A DNA stretch of 45,148 nucleotides from Candidatus Bathyarchaeia archaeon (GTDB lineage: Archaea; Thermoproteota; Bathyarchaeia; 40CM-2-53-6; DTGE01): the NCBI GenBank assembly GCA_038852285.1, contig JAWCKG010000014.1:1-45148 (forward strand), written 5' to 3'. Made by a program: the position numbers and the translations under genes. The notes beneath the pieces are model-generated. The model ran no database searches. It had not been told where the DNA came from and saw nothing but the letters and a program-made list of their open reading frames with translations. Below, in pieces: positions 8,865-18,634 of this stretch; the first letter of the stretch is position 1; each line of letters begins with the position of its first letter.

Positions 8865-9386
8865 TCAAGGGTTAAGGTTAAGGGCGGGGTCGTTAAGCAG
8901 TATTTCAGCAACCCATCGCGCTACCTTTCCGGTTACGCTGGGACACTTGTCCCTGTGACCCCCATCTTCTTCGAATTTCCTGTAGTCTTCTTTATCCCAT
9001 AGATTGTAGGATCTCCCAAAAAGCTTTTCCTGAACCTCCCGGCATGTGCAGCCTCCAAACTCCTCCGTAAACTTGTCGTAAAGGACCTTACTCATCTTAT
9101 AGGATTTAAGCGCCCGCTTATCGAAATTTTCCTTATCCCTTCCATAGAAGTAGCTTAAAACGATTGAGCCACCGCTGAGGGCCCCGCATGTCCCGAAGCC
9201 GCTTAAGCCCAGTCCTCCAGCCAAGCCGTGAGAAGCCTTAAACAACTCATCGAGGTTAAGAGAGAACACTTCGCTAATCGCCGCGATGACGCATTGAGGA
9301 CAACACCCATACTTGCTTTCATACTCGAAGGCTAGCTGATATGCTTTCTCTAAAATTTCGTGACTCAGCATACTGTCCACGCACAT
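8865..9386 (-). CDS. C_GCAxxG_C_C family redox protein
   Basis: The 173-residue product carries the defining motif of this family: an N-terminal CCPQC cluster (C28, C29, C32), a glycine-rich GTCGALSGG turn (C67), a GGCTC pair (C113, C115) and a last cysteine (C148). Proteins of this type are often encoded near redox or metal genes and are thought to hold a metal or undergo thiol redox; no reaction is established. The start at 9386 gives MCVDSMLSHEIL; the second methionine five codons on is an equally good start. It lies on the same strand as the two secreted protein genes, 31 bases after the 406-residue gene ends. Confidence 0.87.
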   Translation of the reverse strand: MCVDSMLSHEILEKAYQLAFEYESKYGCCPQCVIAAISEVFSLNLDELFKASHGLAGGLGLSGFGTCGALSGGSIVLSYFYGRDKENFDKRALKSYKMSKVLYDKFTEEFGGCTCREVQEKLFGRSYNLWDKEDYRKFEEDGGHRDKCPSVTGKVARWVAEILLNDPALNLNP

Positions 9387-9417
9387 TTTCCTAAAAGTCG
9401 CTAAAACATAAAAAACT

Positions 9418-10638
9418 TTACTGTCGTTTTCCCCTTCTCAAGGTAATGAGGGAGGCCGCTGATAGGAGTCCTAAGAGAATCGATATATTCGAGTAACCGG
9501 GTATGACGATTATTACGCTCGACTCTTCTGTGGTGGTTGTGCTTGGGGGCTTTTCAGGTGAAAGGTAAGCTATGGCGTTTCGGTTTGAGTTCATTAAAAT
9601 TGAAACGCGAAGATCGCCGGTTCTTCCAGCTCCATAGTTATCCCATTCAACCCATGTTAAACCAGGTTCAAAAGATATAACAGTTAAATTGGCGACAGAG
9701 CCTCCGTCCGCCTCTATGATGAATGGCGTTTCTTTAACCTCAACCCTCTTAACACCGTTAAGGTACCGCTCCACTAAAACGGCGACATCCAGCTCGGAGG
9801 ATGGCTCCAATGGGTATTGGAACTCTACTAGGTGAGCGTGAACCATGAGAGTAAAATGTCCCGGCGTGAAAGACGACAATGTTATGTAAGGCTGTGTTTC
9901 GATTTGAGAGGTTTCCGTCGTAAAAGTGGTAAATGTGGTCTCTGATGTTTGGGTTTCGCTCGGGGAAGTGAGTGTAGTTTCAGTGGTTTGGGTCCCCGTT
10001 TGAATGAATGTTGGCTGGAGTTGCGTTTCACTCGTGGTTATGGTTGTAGTGGTTGTGGATGGAGGTTGCGTAGAAAACTGAATATAGCTGGGAGTTTCAA
10101 CGGAGTCCACATACAGGTCCGCCGAGGAAGCGTTTAACCGAAACGCCAAGAATCCTCCTTCAGGCACAGTGAAAGGTGAGGTTTCAATATCCCCCTTAGC
10201 GGGTTTTTCATACAAGGAGAACCTCACCATATCTGTGATGGGGATGTATTGGTATGTAAAGGGCTCGATGTAGCCGAAACTGACCGCGTAGGTTATGGAT
10301 TCGTTTGCCTCGAGCCAGAGACTGAAACTCCACCACCCCGCCTCAAAGGCTTGGCCTTCAGGTTGAAAATCCGTGCACCAGAGAAAGTTGTTCGGGTGGA
10401 CGATTTTGGCTGGACTGGTTGAGGCGGGGGTGTCGGGTTTTAACAGGTAACGGGTAAACGGACTGTAATCTTTACGATTCGTTAAATAATAGCGTACCTC
10501 CTCTGTGTCATTGGAGGATCCCCAAAGTATAGAGGAGAATGCCATAGCTGAAAGCAGAGTTAAGATTAAAGCTATTTCAAATAGTCTGAAGGCGCTGCTT
10601 AACCCTTTCATATGAAGCATGCCACTTAAAGTCGTCAA
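9418..10638 (-). CDS. Secreted, membrane-anchored protein with Thr/Ser-rich linker
   Basis: The 406-residue protein has an N-terminal hydrophobic signal segment (about residues 18-38), an extracellular domain, a low-complexity linker rich in Thr, Ser and Gln (about 195-245, likely glycosylated), a second domain of about 120 residues, another TTTT stretch and a C-terminal helix (SNISILLGLLSAASL) followed by RRGKR. This topology is that of an archaeal surface protein with a C-terminal anchor. I recognise no enzymatic motif. Its start overlaps the stop of the upstream 219-residue surface protein by four bases, so the two are translationally coupled and probably act together at the cell surface. 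Confidence 0.72.
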   Translation of the reverse strand: MTTLSGMLHMKGLSSAFRLFEIALILTLLSAMAFSSILWGSSNDTEEVRYYLTNRKDYSPFTRYLLKPDTPASTSPAKIVHPNNFLWCTDFQPEGQAFEAGWWSFSLWLEANESITYAVSFGYIEPFTYQYIPITDMVRFSLYEKPAKGDIETSPFTVPEGGFLAFRLNASSADLYVDSVETPSYIQFSTQPPSTTTTTITTSETQLQPTFIQTGTQTTETTLTSPSETQTSETTFTTFTTETSQIETQPYITLSSFTPGHFTLMVHAHLVEFQYPLEPSSELDVAVLVERYLNGVKRVEVKETPFIIEADGGSVANLTVISFEPGLTWVEWDNYGAGRTGDLRVSILMNSNRNAIAYLSPEKPPSTTTTEESSVIIVIPGYSNISILLGLLSAASLITLRRGKRQ

Positions 10639-11294
10639 GGAACGATGTCCCTTTGCTTTTCGAGCTCGTTTTTCCTTACACTCATTAGGACGAGTACCAG
10701 GAGTCCTAGAAGGAGCCCGATCGGGATCGAAATCGAGGAGAGGGGTATGGGTGTTAAGTAGCTTATCTCATAGTTTTCTTCGTTAAACCTTAGATCTAAC
10801 GCGTCGATTGGAGCGTGTACAAGGATTTTAAACGGGCCGGCGAACCCTGCCTCCCTGGGAAACACGGGTGTTTCGAATATGAATAGGTTTCCTTCGCGTC
10901 TCCAGCTCCAACCATCGTCTTTTAGGGGTTTAAGGTTTATTGTCTGTCTGTGGCCTTTAATCTCCACTACGTCTTGAAGGATGAGGTTTATCTTCATCGC
11001 CTTCACGTTGGGATCAACGCTAACTTTCATGGAAGGTTTAAACACGGTCCATCCGAGATAGGATTTCAGCAGTGCCGCTAAGAAATCCTTGTAGCCTTCA
11101 TCCCCCAGCGATCCGTAGAGAGTGCTTTGCCCGTTGAAGTCATCTTCGGTAAAGACGAGTTCGCAGTTGGCCCCTGAACCTATAACCTTCACGTCCATCG
11201 TCCACTCAGCCAAAACTGGTCTTACATAGGTAGAAAATGTGATAGCTAGGATCAGAGTCAGCATTGCGAGAAGACATGGTAAACGAGGTTTCAA
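10635..11294 (-). CDS. Secreted protein with C-terminal membrane anchor, function unknown
   Basis: The 219-residue product has a clear signal peptide (hydrophobic core LLAMLTLILAITF, cleavage near VLAEW), an extracellular beta-rich domain of about 150 residues without cysteine pairs suitable for a metal site, and one C-terminal helix (IGLLLGLLVLVLMSV) followed by a charged cytoplasmic tail. It is the first gene of a two-gene unit with the 406-residue surface protein, which it overlaps by four bases. I do not recognise a family. Confidence 0.7.
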   Translation of the reverse strand: MKPRLPCLLAMLTLILAITFSTYVRPVLAEWTMDVKVIGSGANCELVFTEDDFNGQSTLYGSLGDEGYKDFLAALLKSYLGWTVFKPSMKVSVDPNVKAMKINLILQDVVEIKGHRQTINLKPLKDDGWSWRREGNLFIFETPVFPREAGFAGPFKILVHAPIDALDLRFNEENYEISYLTPIPLSSISIPIGLLLGLLVLVLMSVRKNELEKQRDIVP

Positions 11295-12062
11295 CTATGT
11301 GGCCTCCCGCGGAATGACTGGATAAGCCCAGGAACGTGACACGAAGTGGAGGAGGGATTCTTTCGTTTCATTAAAAATGCTTCTGCACACTTTTCTTCCC
11401 CCGCCTTTTCACTCTAAATAATAAGCTTACCTTAAAAATTAACTTTAAAAAGCAGGGCATGGGGAGAAATGAGGAGGCTTTCACGCTCGATCCTAGACCT
11501 CGCCATTATGCGGTATGTTTTGTGTTTCGATCGTTCTTTTGGATGTTTTTAGCTTGAAAGCCGTTCTCCTAAGTTGTCACATTTTTAATATTTAATGCCT
11601 GAAGAAATCATAGGAGAGAGGGAAGCTAAAGAGTCGGTTATTAAGGCGAGAAAAACCTATCAACAATGTAGAAACCTTCTCTCATCATACATGAAAGCCA
11701 CTAGGGATAAGGAACGGATGTAAAAGAAAGCTCTATAAACATAATAAGACGGCTGGGTGTAAACTGTCAACCGCATAAACTTTCCTCCACTACATGCTCT
11801 TCATCGGAGCGCTTTGGATTTGTTCAGTAAGAATTTCTCAAAATACATGTCCGCGTGATCTGCGGTTCTACTGAGATTTATTAGAGGTGATGCATTGGAA
11901 TCGACTTTTAGGTCCAAAAAAGTCTACGTTTTCTTAGAGATTTCAGATGAGTGAAGGAGGCTGTTTGAATGAGAGGTTCCAGGGGACTTCCACATATTCT
12001 TTCGATGGCTGGACTTTATTTTAGCTCCGGAGATGTGATCCCTCTCACGTGCCTTACGGCGT
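11295..12062. other. 768-base region with no confident gene
   Basis: Only short open frames occur. One, at 11595-11723 plus, is listed separately. There is a T-rich stretch after 11390 and scattered AT-rich segments, but no tRNA, long repeat or insertion-sequence end that I can see. It may be a decayed locus; the fragments do not match any family I recognise. Confidence 0.5.
11595..11723 (+). CDS. Possible 42-residue small protein
   Basis: ATG at 11595 follows an AT-rich stretch (TTTTTAATATTTA) that could be a promoter box, and opens a frame of 42 codons ending TAA. The product is highly charged and helical (GEREAKESVIKARK) with one cysteine. No ribosome-binding site is obvious. It could be a true small protein or the end of a decayed gene; no family is recognised. 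Confidence 0.25.
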   Translation: MPEEIIGEREAKESVIKARKTYQQCRNLLSSYMKATRDKERM

Positions 12063-12788
12063 TCAGCTTAACGGTATCTTGAGGCTTGGAATCTTTCGCA
12101 AAGCGTGAAGCAGCGGAACGCCCACTAGGAAGGAGACGGCGACTACCAATGCGTCTTCTATGTAAGAGTTAACGGCCCCCGCTACGAAAATGGAGTAAAC
12201 CGCCTCGGGGGGCCAGCCGAAAAACGCGTATAACCCCATCGGAATCAGCATGAATACCCGTGTGAGGGCGTCCGTGGTTGAGCCTATGAAGGATATGAGG
12301 GGGAGGGATAGAGGGAAACGTTTAACCTTCGCATCCTCTTTAAACAAGGTTTTGCTCATCTTAGCTGTTGGGTATAGGAGGAGAAGGGCTAACAGTATGT
12401 CGAGAATAGTCCAGAGGGGAAGCCATCTTCCAAGGGGGTGAGCAAAGTAGGCCGCCAATATGGAAACGTAAATCGCCATCACAGGCTTCCACTGTCCTTT
12501 AAACAGAAAGCCGCATGCCAGAACCCCCATAGGTTCCGCTATGACTCCAAACATCCACACATCTATGGGCTTAATCGCTCTGGCTGTGACACTACCTATG
12601 AGGGCTGCAGAGAACCCGGCCCAGGGACCTAAAACAGCTCCTTCAATAGGCTCCAAGTATATGGCCCAATTCCGCCACAGACCAAAAGATATAAAATACA
12701 ATATCGTATGCAACGCCGCGAACACTCCGATGAAAGCAACATTTCTCGACGAGAGCAGCCCCATGACTTCCATTTCTTTGATGGACAA
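12063..12788 (-). CDS. Multi-pass membrane protein, ECF transporter S-component-like
   Basis: The 241-residue protein has about six hydrophobic helices. It opens with a short cytoplasmic part and VAFIGVFAALHTILYF, then a loop with YLEPIEGAVLGPWAGFSAALIGS, which resembles substrate-binding S components of energy-coupling-factor transporters (bacterial and archaeal vitamin and metal importers). No ECF ATPase or T component lies in this window, so it would depend on a shared module elsewhere, which is common for group II ECF systems. Ligand unknown. Its TATA-like promoter should lie in the gap after 12788. Confidence 0.6.
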   Translation of the reverse strand: MSIKEMEVMGLLSSRNVAFIGVFAALHTILYFISFGLWRNWAIYLEPIEGAVLGPWAGFSAALIGSVTARAIKPIDVWMFGVIAEPMGVLACGFLFKGQWKPVMAIYVSILAAYFAHPLGRWLPLWTILDILLALLLLYPTAKMSKTLFKEDAKVKRFPLSLPLISFIGSTTDALTRVFMLIPMGLYAFFGWPPEAVYSIFVAGAVNSYIEDALVVAVSFLVGVPLLHALRKIPSLKIPLS

Positions 12789-13116
12789 TTTATAAGTCTT
12801 GGCATCGATTCATGATACCGCCGAATCATTTGACATCGCCAATTAGAGAGGACAGTCTTAAAACCAACGATCAGGTTTAACTTATTGGAATTCTTACAGG
12901 GATTTGAGTTGAAACCTAATTGGAATTAAATCTAGTTAAATGGATTAATAATCTCCATCTCACTATTTTTGTTCTCATTGCGCATTGTTTGGATGCTTTT
13001 AGACGAAGGTGATTATATTTTGTGTACTTAATGTTTGTTCTCCCCGGATTTAAAGAGTTTTGAACATTTTTCATGCTTAAGACGCTTGACACCCTTATTT
13101 GCCAGCGGTCGGAGAG
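12789..13116. other. Intergenic region between the ECF-S-like gene and phoU
   Basis: This 328-base AT-rich stretch sits between two minus-strand genes. It should hold the 3' end of the pst-phoU transcript on the right and the promoter of the ECF-S-like gene on the left. No gene, tRNA or clear repeat is seen. Confidence 0.5.
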
Positions 13117-13773
13117 TCATCTTAGCGTGACCTTATCTCCAGTCGCTAAGTAAATGACCGATTCACCAATGTAAGTTGCATGATCGGCTATTCTTTCAAG
13201 ATATCTTACTACAAGTACGCTGGAGATTGTACACCTAGTTGTGGTAGGAGCTTCTACAACCAATATATCTAGATATTTAAAATACAATTCGTCGATATGC
13301 TTCTCCATTTCCGAAAGTGTTTTCGCCAAGCGAACATCATGATTTTTTAGCGAGTTAACGCTTACGCTGATCATGTCCAACACTTTGCTGCTCATTTCTA
13401 CAATTAAATCTTTAATCCATTCTTCACACTCTTTCACTCCATCAAGTCTTTCGCATATCTGTGCGACATCCAGAGCGTATCTTCCATATCTGGCGAAGTC
13501 GTATGTAATCTTCATGTAAGATTTTAAAATTCTAAGGTCCGACGCGACTGGCTGAAACCTTGCGATTAGTTCGAAGACTTTAGTTTCCGCCTCCTCAGCA
13601 ATTGATGTCAAAATATCCGATTGATTACTCACCTCTGCGAACGTGTTTTCTCCTTTAATGTAGCCGTTTATGGACGTGGAAACTGTTTTATACGCCAATT
13701 CTCCCATATGAGATAGCATGTTTTTTAATTGATCTAAACCCGCGTCAATTAACCGATTTGGTTTTTTCATCAC
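13117..13773 (-). CDS. phoU: Phosphate transport regulatory protein PhoU
   Basis: The 218-residue product is built of two PhoU three-helix repeats. The metal/phosphate-type motif appears near the end of each repeat: [12 protein letters not shown] in the first and [16 protein letters not shown] in the second. PhoU binds the Pst transporter and restrains phosphate uptake when phosphate is plentiful. It is the last gene of the pst operon and overlaps the pstB stop by four bases. Length is usual for the family. Confidence 0.93.
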   Translation of the reverse strand: MMKKPNRLIDAGLDQLKNMLSHMGELAYKTVSTSINGYIKGENTFAEVSNQSDILTSIAEEAETKVFELIARFQPVASDLRILKSYMKITYDFARYGRYALDVAQICERLDGVKECEEWIKDLIVEMSSKVLDMISVSVNSLKNHDVRLAKTLSEMEKHIDELYFKYLDILVVEAPTTTRCTISSVLVVRYLERIADHATYIGESVIYLATGDKVTLR

Positions 13774-14537
13774 CCAAACTCTCCTGTTATGTATTTTTCT
13801 GTCAATTTGTGCCTTGGATTCTCGAAAATGTCTTTAGTAGCTCCATACTCTATTAACTCCCCTAGATAAAGGAACGCCGTATAATCTGAAACTCGCGCCG
13901 CTTGTTGCATGTTATGCGTGACTATCACAACCGTATAATCCTTAACGAGTGTGCGGATAAGAGTTTCTATTTTCGCGGTTGCTATTGGATCGAGAGCTGA
14001 GCATGGTTCATCCATCAACATTACTTCAGGTTCAACGGCTAGTGCTCGAGCGATGCATAGCCTTTGTTGCTGTCCCCCTGAGAGGCTTGCCCCCGACTTG
14101 TTCAAGTCATCTTTAACTTCTTCCCATAAATGTGCCATTTTTAGACTTTTCTCCACGATCTGGTCAAGTTTTTCCCTATCTCTGATGCCGTTCAGCTTTA
14201 AACCCGCGGCGACGTTATCATATATCGACATCATTGGGAAGGGGTTCGGCTTTTGAAAAACCATTCCCATCTTCCTCCTTATTCGGTTAGGATCCACATT
14301 TTCATCGTATATGTCTACCCCATTAAATAATACCTTCCCAGAAACCCTAGCCTCTGGAACTATTTCATGCATCCTATTAAGACATCGAAGTAAAGTTGTC
14401 TTCCCGCATCCTGAGGGACCTATTATCGCCGTGACCGCTTTCTCCTTAATTTTCATACAGATATTCTTTAGCACTTGCTTGGGTCCAAACCAGGCGTTAA
14501 GGCTTTCTATTTCAAATTTGTAAGGCGATATCATCAT
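13770..14537 (-). CDS. pstB: Phosphate ABC transporter ATP-binding protein PstB
   Basis: The 255-residue protein has Walker [10 protein letters not shown], the Q-loop in [12 protein letters not shown], the ABC signature [11 protein letters not shown], Walker [14 protein letters not shown] and the switch histidine in [10 protein letters not shown]. The [10 protein letters not shown] region and the length are typical of PstB. It powers phosphate import with PstA and PstC on the inner face of the membrane. It overlaps both pstA and phoU by four bases, which indicates coupled translation. Confidence 0.97.
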   Translation of the reverse strand: MMISPYKFEIESLNAWFGPKQVLKNICMKIKEKAVTAIIGPSGCGKTTLLRCLNRMHEIVPEARVSGKVLFNGVDIYDENVDPNRIRRKMGMVFQKPNPFPMMSIYDNVAAGLKLNGIRDREKLDQIVEKSLKMAHLWEEVKDDLNKSGASLSGGQQQRLCIARALAVEPEVMLMDEPCSALDPIATAKIETLIRTLVKDYTVVIVTHNMQQAARVSDYTAFLYLGELIEYGATKDIFENPRHKLTEKYITGEFG

Positions 14538-15367
14538 TTATACTTCTCCCTAGTGAATACTCTCACCGCTACGTTAATGCTGAGAATAAGTACTATGAGA
14601 ACGAGTGAGGATCCCCAGGCGAGAGCCTTCCAACCTTCAAACGGAGATATGGCGAATATGTAAATGTTTAAGGCAAGGTTTGCCGCGGGTTTATCTAATC
14701 CGGCAAACCACCATCTCCAATACCCCATAGTGATCAACACAGGTGCTGATTCTCCCGCTATTCTTGCAAGTGAGAGTAAAGATCCTGTGGCTATGCCTTT
14801 CTTCGCACCGCTCAGTACTACGGTAACTATGGTTTTCCACTTTGGAATTCCTAACGCGATCGCAGCTTCTCTGATCGTAGCTGGGACAAGTTTTAGAGCT
14901 TCTTCGGTTGTCTTCGTCACGATAGGAATCATTATAATGGACAAAGCAAAGGCCGCCGCGATTACTGAAAAACCAACGGATAGAACCACGAGTGTGTAGC
15001 CAAATATCCCAATAACTATCGAGGGAAAACCATTTAAGACATCATTGAAGAATCTTACTGCCAGCGATAATTTATGTTCGCTGAACTCGCTGAGAAAGAT
15101 ACCTGACATTATTCCTATGGGGACACCTATGGCCGAGGCTAAGCCAACCGTGATCAATGTGCCTTGTATCGCATTAGCTACTCCTCCATTGGCTTCTCCT
15201 ACGGTTGGTGTTGAATGGGTTAAAAAATTAATGTTAATTGATGAGATGCCCTTTAATGTTACTTCTCCCAGAATGGTGAATAATGGGATTAAGGCCGTTA
15301 ACAAGGCCAGGCAAATGAGAACTCGTGTAAGTTTGTCTTTAATTTTCCTTATAATGTAGACGTCCAT
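14534..15367 (-). CDS. pstA: Phosphate ABC transporter permease PstA
   Basis: The 277-residue protein has six membrane segments and the EAA-type cytoplasmic loop [25 protein letters not shown], which docks on Pst[13 protein letters not shown] and [15 protein letters not shown] are typical of PstA permeases. It lies two bases downstream of pstC and overlaps pstB by four bases in the same operon. Confidence 0.95.
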   Translation of the reverse strand: MDVYIIRKIKDKLTRVLICLALLTALIPLFTILGEVTLKGISSININFLTHSTPTVGEANGGVANAIQGTLITVGLASAIGVPIGIMSGIFLSEFSEHKLSLAVRFFNDVLNGFPSIVIGIFGYTLVVLSVGFSVIAAAFALSIIMIPIVTKTTEEALKLVPATIREAAIALGIPKWKTIVTVVLSGAKKGIATGSLLSLARIAGESAPVLITMGYWRWWFAGLDKPAANLALNIYIFAISPFEGWKALAWGSSLVLIVLILSINVAVRVFTREKYK

Positions 15368-15369
15368 GT

Positions 15370-16377
15370 TTATTCCCTCGCTATGCCTCGCACTAGCCTA
15401 AGTGACCGCCAAACAATCAACCTAGCCAAAACGTTAATGATCAAAGTTACGAGAAACAGCACAAGTCCGACTTCGATCAACGCGCTAACGTAGAGGTCGT
15501 AAGTGGCCTCCGTGAACTCGTTAGCGATTATGGCAGCCATGGTGTACCAAGCATCGAAAAGTGAGGTTGGTAAAACCTGAAACTTGTTGCCAATTACCAT
15601 AGTGATCGCCATCGTTTCCCCTACGGCCCGACCCAAACCGAGGATGATCGCCCCTATAACTCCAGATCGTGCGTAGCTCATTACAGTCAGAGAGGTCTCC
15701 CATTTTGTCGCCCCGATGGCGATCATCGCCTCCCTCTGAGCGTCCGGCACGACTGAAAACACGTCTCTTGAGACGGCGGAGATCGTTGGAATAATCATTA
15801 TGGCGAGGATTATCCCGCCTGTTAGGACTCCTCCCCCGTATATGGGACCGCTGAATAACGATATGAAACCGAACATGGCTTGAAGGTAGGGATATACGTG
15901 GTTTCGTAAAAATGGAATTAACGTAAAAATGCCCCAAAGGCCATAGATGACACTTGGAACAGCGGCCAACAGTTCGACCAGGAAAGAAATAGCAAATCCA
16001 AGCCGTTTCGGCATATATTCTGAAAGGGCCAAGCCTACGCCAATACTTATTGGCACACCTATCAGGAGGGCGATAAGCGATGTAACTAAAGTACCTAGTA
16101 TAAGGGGTAAAGCTCCAAAAACCTGCGATATGGCTGGATCCCATTTAGAGTTTATCAAGAATTCTAATCCGAATTTTTGTATTGAAAGCCGCGACCCCTC
16201 AATCAGCTCATAAACCATTAGACCAATTATTAAGAAAATGGTTGAGGCAAACGTAGCGGTGAGAATTTTAAAAGCATTATCGCCGGTTAAAGGTTTGTGA
16301 AAAATTCTGCGAAATTCGATAACTTTACGAGTAAAAAGGACTGTTTTAAAATGGGGGGTCATCTTACAATTAACCAA
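15370..16377 (-). CDS. pstC: Phosphate ABC transporter permease PstC
   Basis: The 335-residue protein has a long N-terminal segment, six to seven helices and the EAA loop with VPDAQREAMIAIGATKWET. The loop before it (FGALPLILGTLVTS, ALSEYMPKRLG) is typical of PstC. It pairs with PstA to form the membrane channel. The start at 16377 overlaps the pstS end by eight bases; a second methionine five codons on (MTPHFK) could be the real start and would remove the overlap. Confidence 0.95.
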   Translation of the reverse strand: MVNCKMTPHFKTVLFTRKVIEFRRIFHKPLTGDNAFKILTATFASTIFLIIGLMVYELIEGSRLSIQKFGLEFLINSKWDPAISQVFGALPLILGTLVTSLIALLIGVPISIGVGLALSEYMPKRLGFAISFLVELLAAVPSVIYGLWGIFTLIPFLRNHVYPYLQAMFGFISLFSGPIYGGGVLTGGIILAIMIIPTISAVSRDVFSVVPDAQREAMIAIGATKWETSLTVMSYARSGVIGAIILGLGRAVGETMAITMVIGNKFQVLPTSLFDAWYTMAAIIANEFTEATYDLYVSALIEVGLVLFLVTLIINVLARLIVWRSLRLVRGIARE

Positions 16378-17479
16378 GGTATAGTGGCCGTCCGTTAAAT
16401 GTCATCATCTGAATGGTCGCTTCATTATGGGTTACCATGTTCGCTGGCAGGGGGACGTACACTAGGTCCGCTGAAAAGTTTTGTCCGTCATGTATCGTCC
16501 ACCATAAGAATTCCACCAGAGCCTTTGCTTTATCCTCTTCCATACCTGGAAGAACGTTCAATTCTTTGTACACTAGGAAGTACGAGAAGCTTGTTATTGG
16601 GTAAGCTCCAATAGCTCCGGAATTGGTTACAAGACTGTCAACTATTGAAACTTTCGACCAGCTTTCATCTCCTCTAGGTAGCGTTACGGCGGCGTATGAT
16701 GCGGCTTTGGCGAATGATTCTAAACTTGGTTCGACGAATTCTCCGGCCGCGTTCCGAACATATCCCCAAGTTAAGTTATTTTTCTCGGCGTAGATGAATT
16801 CAACGTATCCTATGGAGTATGGGTTTTGCGATACAAGACCCGCTACTCCTTCGTTTCCCTTTCCTCCTAAACCTGTCGGCCAGTCGATTGATGTGCTCAT
16901 TCCAACCGTGGTCTTCCATTCTTGGCTGAGATCTGAAAGATAGTTGGTGAATATGTAAGTTGTTCCACTTCCGTCAGATCTGTGCGTTACGACGATTTTT
17001 TGGTCGGGCAGGTTGAAGTCAGGGTTAATCGCCGTAAGTTTTGGATCGTTCCATTTTGTGATTTTACCGAGGTATATTTCCGCTAGGATTTCGCCGGTGA
17101 ATTTAAGCCCTTTTGGTATACTAGGTAGATTATATATTATGGCGACGCCTCCGATAGTCATTGGTATATGGAGGGTGTTTGGCGCGTTTGAAGACTGTTG
17201 TTCAGTTAATGGTGCGTCGCTGGCCGCGAAATTTACCGTTTTCTCCGTATGTTGCTTTATTCCTCCTCCGCTTCCGATGGACTGGTAATTCACTTGAATG
17301 TTCGGCTTAATTTTATGGTATTCTGCCGTCCACTTATCAATCAGGGGGAAAGGAAAAGAGGCTCCTGCACCGTTCAATATTATTGTTTGTTGTTTGGATA
17401 GGTTCTGGTAGGCGAATACGCTGCCTATGATGAGGATGATCGCGACTATTGGAATGATGGTTTTGTAGCTCATTTTCAT
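16370..17479 (-). CDS. pstS: Phosphate ABC transporter substrate-binding protein PstS
   Basis: The 369-residue protein has one hydrophobic N-terminal segment (IIPIVAIILIIGSVFA) that is either a signal peptide or an uncleaved anchor, then the PstS phosphate-binding strands: NGAGASFPFPL, YQSIGSGGGI, FAASDAPL and THRSDGSGTTYIF. It captures inorganic phosphate outside the membrane and hands it to PstCA. No lipobox cysteine is present, so anchoring would be by the hydrophobic helix. It is the first gene of the pst operon. Confidence 0.95.
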   Translation of the reverse strand: MKMSYKTIIPIVAIILIIGSVFAYQNLSKQQTIILNGAGASFPFPLIDKWTAEYHKIKPNIQVNYQSIGSGGGIKQHTEKTVNFAASDAPLTEQQSSNAPNTLHIPMTIGGVAIIYNLPSIPKGLKFTGEILAEIYLGKITKWNDPKLTAINPDFNLPDQKIVVTHRSDGSGTTYIFTNYLSDLSQEWKTTVGMSTSIDWPTGLGGKGNEGVAGLVSQNPYSIGYVEFIYAEKNNLTWGYVRNAAGEFVEPSLESFAKAASYAAVTLPRGDESWSKVSIVDSLVTNSGAIGAYPITSFSYFLVYKELNVLPGMEEDKAKALVEFLWWTIHDGQNFSADLVYVPLPANMVTHNEATIQMMTFNGRPLYLG

Positions 17480-17578
17480 TTTTAGTCATCCTCGGCCTGG
17501 ATGGGGACGGAAAAATCTATATATATTGTCCTAATAGAAAATATAGTATTTAATAAACTATATAGAAAGGTAAACAAT
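17480..17578. promoter_or_regulatory. Divergent promoter between pstS and the AbrB-PhoU regulator
   Basis: The TATATATAT run at 17518-17526 reads nearly the same on both strands and is placed well for both directions: about 40 bases before the pstS start and about 55 before the TTG of the regulator. A 7-bp inverted repeat follows (listed separately). The layout suggests that one protein controls both transcripts. This is position and sequence inference only. Confidence 0.55.
17541..17563. promoter_or_regulatory. Inverted repeat, candidate operator of the phosphate regulator
   Basis: ATATAGT at 17541-17547 and ACTATAT at 17557-17563 form a perfect 7-bp inverted repeat with a 9-base spacer in the divergent promoter. 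Dimeric AbrB-type regulators often bind such AT-rich symmetric sites. The adjacent AbrB-PhoU protein is the natural candidate to bind it. Confidence 0.45.
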
Positions 17579-18634
17579 TTGCCAACGCAAGAGGTAAAAA
17601 AGGAATTAAGCGAGGAGACAAGGAAGATTCAATTTACCGGCAAATCAACTTACATAATCTCGTTACCCAAAAGATGGGTGGAAAGCATGAACCTAGAGGC
17701 GGGAAGCCAACTAATCATTTCCAGACAAGATCACTCCCTTATTCTAACACCGAAAGATTTAGTAAAACCGGCAAAGCCCACAGAGGCCACCATATTAATA
17801 TCTCAAAAAGATGACCCTAACTCGCTCATGCGTAAGATTATCGCGCTTTACCTTGTTGGTTATAACTTTATTAGAATTGAGTCAAAGGACGGACATATAA
17901 CCTCTCTCCAGAGGAACTTCATTAGAGATCTAACGAGGAAAAAGCTCGTGGGCACTGAAATCATATCAGAATCTATGAATGATATACGGTTACAGATCCT
18001 CCTCAGTTACCCTGAACTCTCCGTTGAAAGTGCCTTAAGGAGAATGTGTCTCATAGCGATGTCGATGCATGAAGATGCTATGCTAGCGTTAAAGAAACTT
18101 GATAAAAAACTTGCTCAAGACATAATCACATTAGATGACGAAGTTGACCGTTTCAGTTTTTACATAATACGTCAACTGAAATCAGCCGTGCAAAGCGAAA
18201 AGATCCTAAAAGAAATCGGTCTCACCGATCTAAGAGACTGTTTAGGGTATCGAGTGCTCGTAAAATCTGTGGAAAGAATAGCTGATCACGCGGCCAAAGT
18301 CGCCGAAAACATCATTTTTCTAGAAGAAAAGATCAACGACTCCATTACTCAGAAGATATCTGAAATAAGTCATTTCGCAAGATCAGTATTTTCCGACTCA
18401 ATAAACTCTTTTTACAAGAAAAACTACTTGTCAGCTGATAACTTAATCTCAAAAGCTAAAACAATAACCTCTATGGAAGCCGATGCCATAAAAGAAATCT
18501 CCAAAAAGGTAGAAGCCAGCAAAATCCCTTATGTAAGAATGATTATGGAAAGCATACGCAGAACTGCGGAATATGCCAGCGACATCGCAGAAGTAGTTCT
18601 AAACTTAAATGTAAATCAAATAACAGTAACATGA
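17579..18634 (+). CDS. Phosphate uptake regulator: AbrB-type DNA-binding domain plus two PhoU domains
   Basis: The protein (351 residues from this start) has an N-terminal SpoVT/AbrB-like fold (RKIQFTGKSTYIISLPKRWVE, then GSQLIISRQDHSLILTPKD), followed by two PhoU repeats; the second ends with MESIRRTAEYASDIAE. This architecture is the archaeal PhoU-like transcription factor that couples phosphate state to expression of pst genes. The open frame reaches back to 17501, but that would cover the divergent promoter. The TTG at 17579 has a GAAAGG site 8 bases upstream, so I prefer it. It is divergent from pstSCAB-phoU. Confidence 0.88.
   Translation: MPTQEVKKELSEETRKIQFTGKSTYIISLPKRWVESMNLEAGSQLIISRQDHSLILTPKDLVKPAKPTEATILISQKDDPNSLMRKIIALYLVGYNFIRIESKDGHITSLQRNFIRDLTRKKLVGTEIISESMNDIRLQILLSYPELSVESALRRMCLIAMSMHEDAMLALKKLDKKLAQDIITLDDEVDRFSFYIIRQLKSAVQSEKILKEIGLTDLRDCLGYRVLVKSVERIADHAAKVAENIIFLEEKINDSITQKISEISHFARSVFSDSINSFYKKNYLSADNLISKAKTITSMEADAIKEISKKVEASKIPYVRMIMESIRRTAEYASDIAEVVLNLNVNQITVT

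Noticed and set aside
15521-16144. 207-residue minus-strand frame inside pstC
   Set aside because: It is in another frame of pstC, rich in Arg, Ser and His, with no family pattern.
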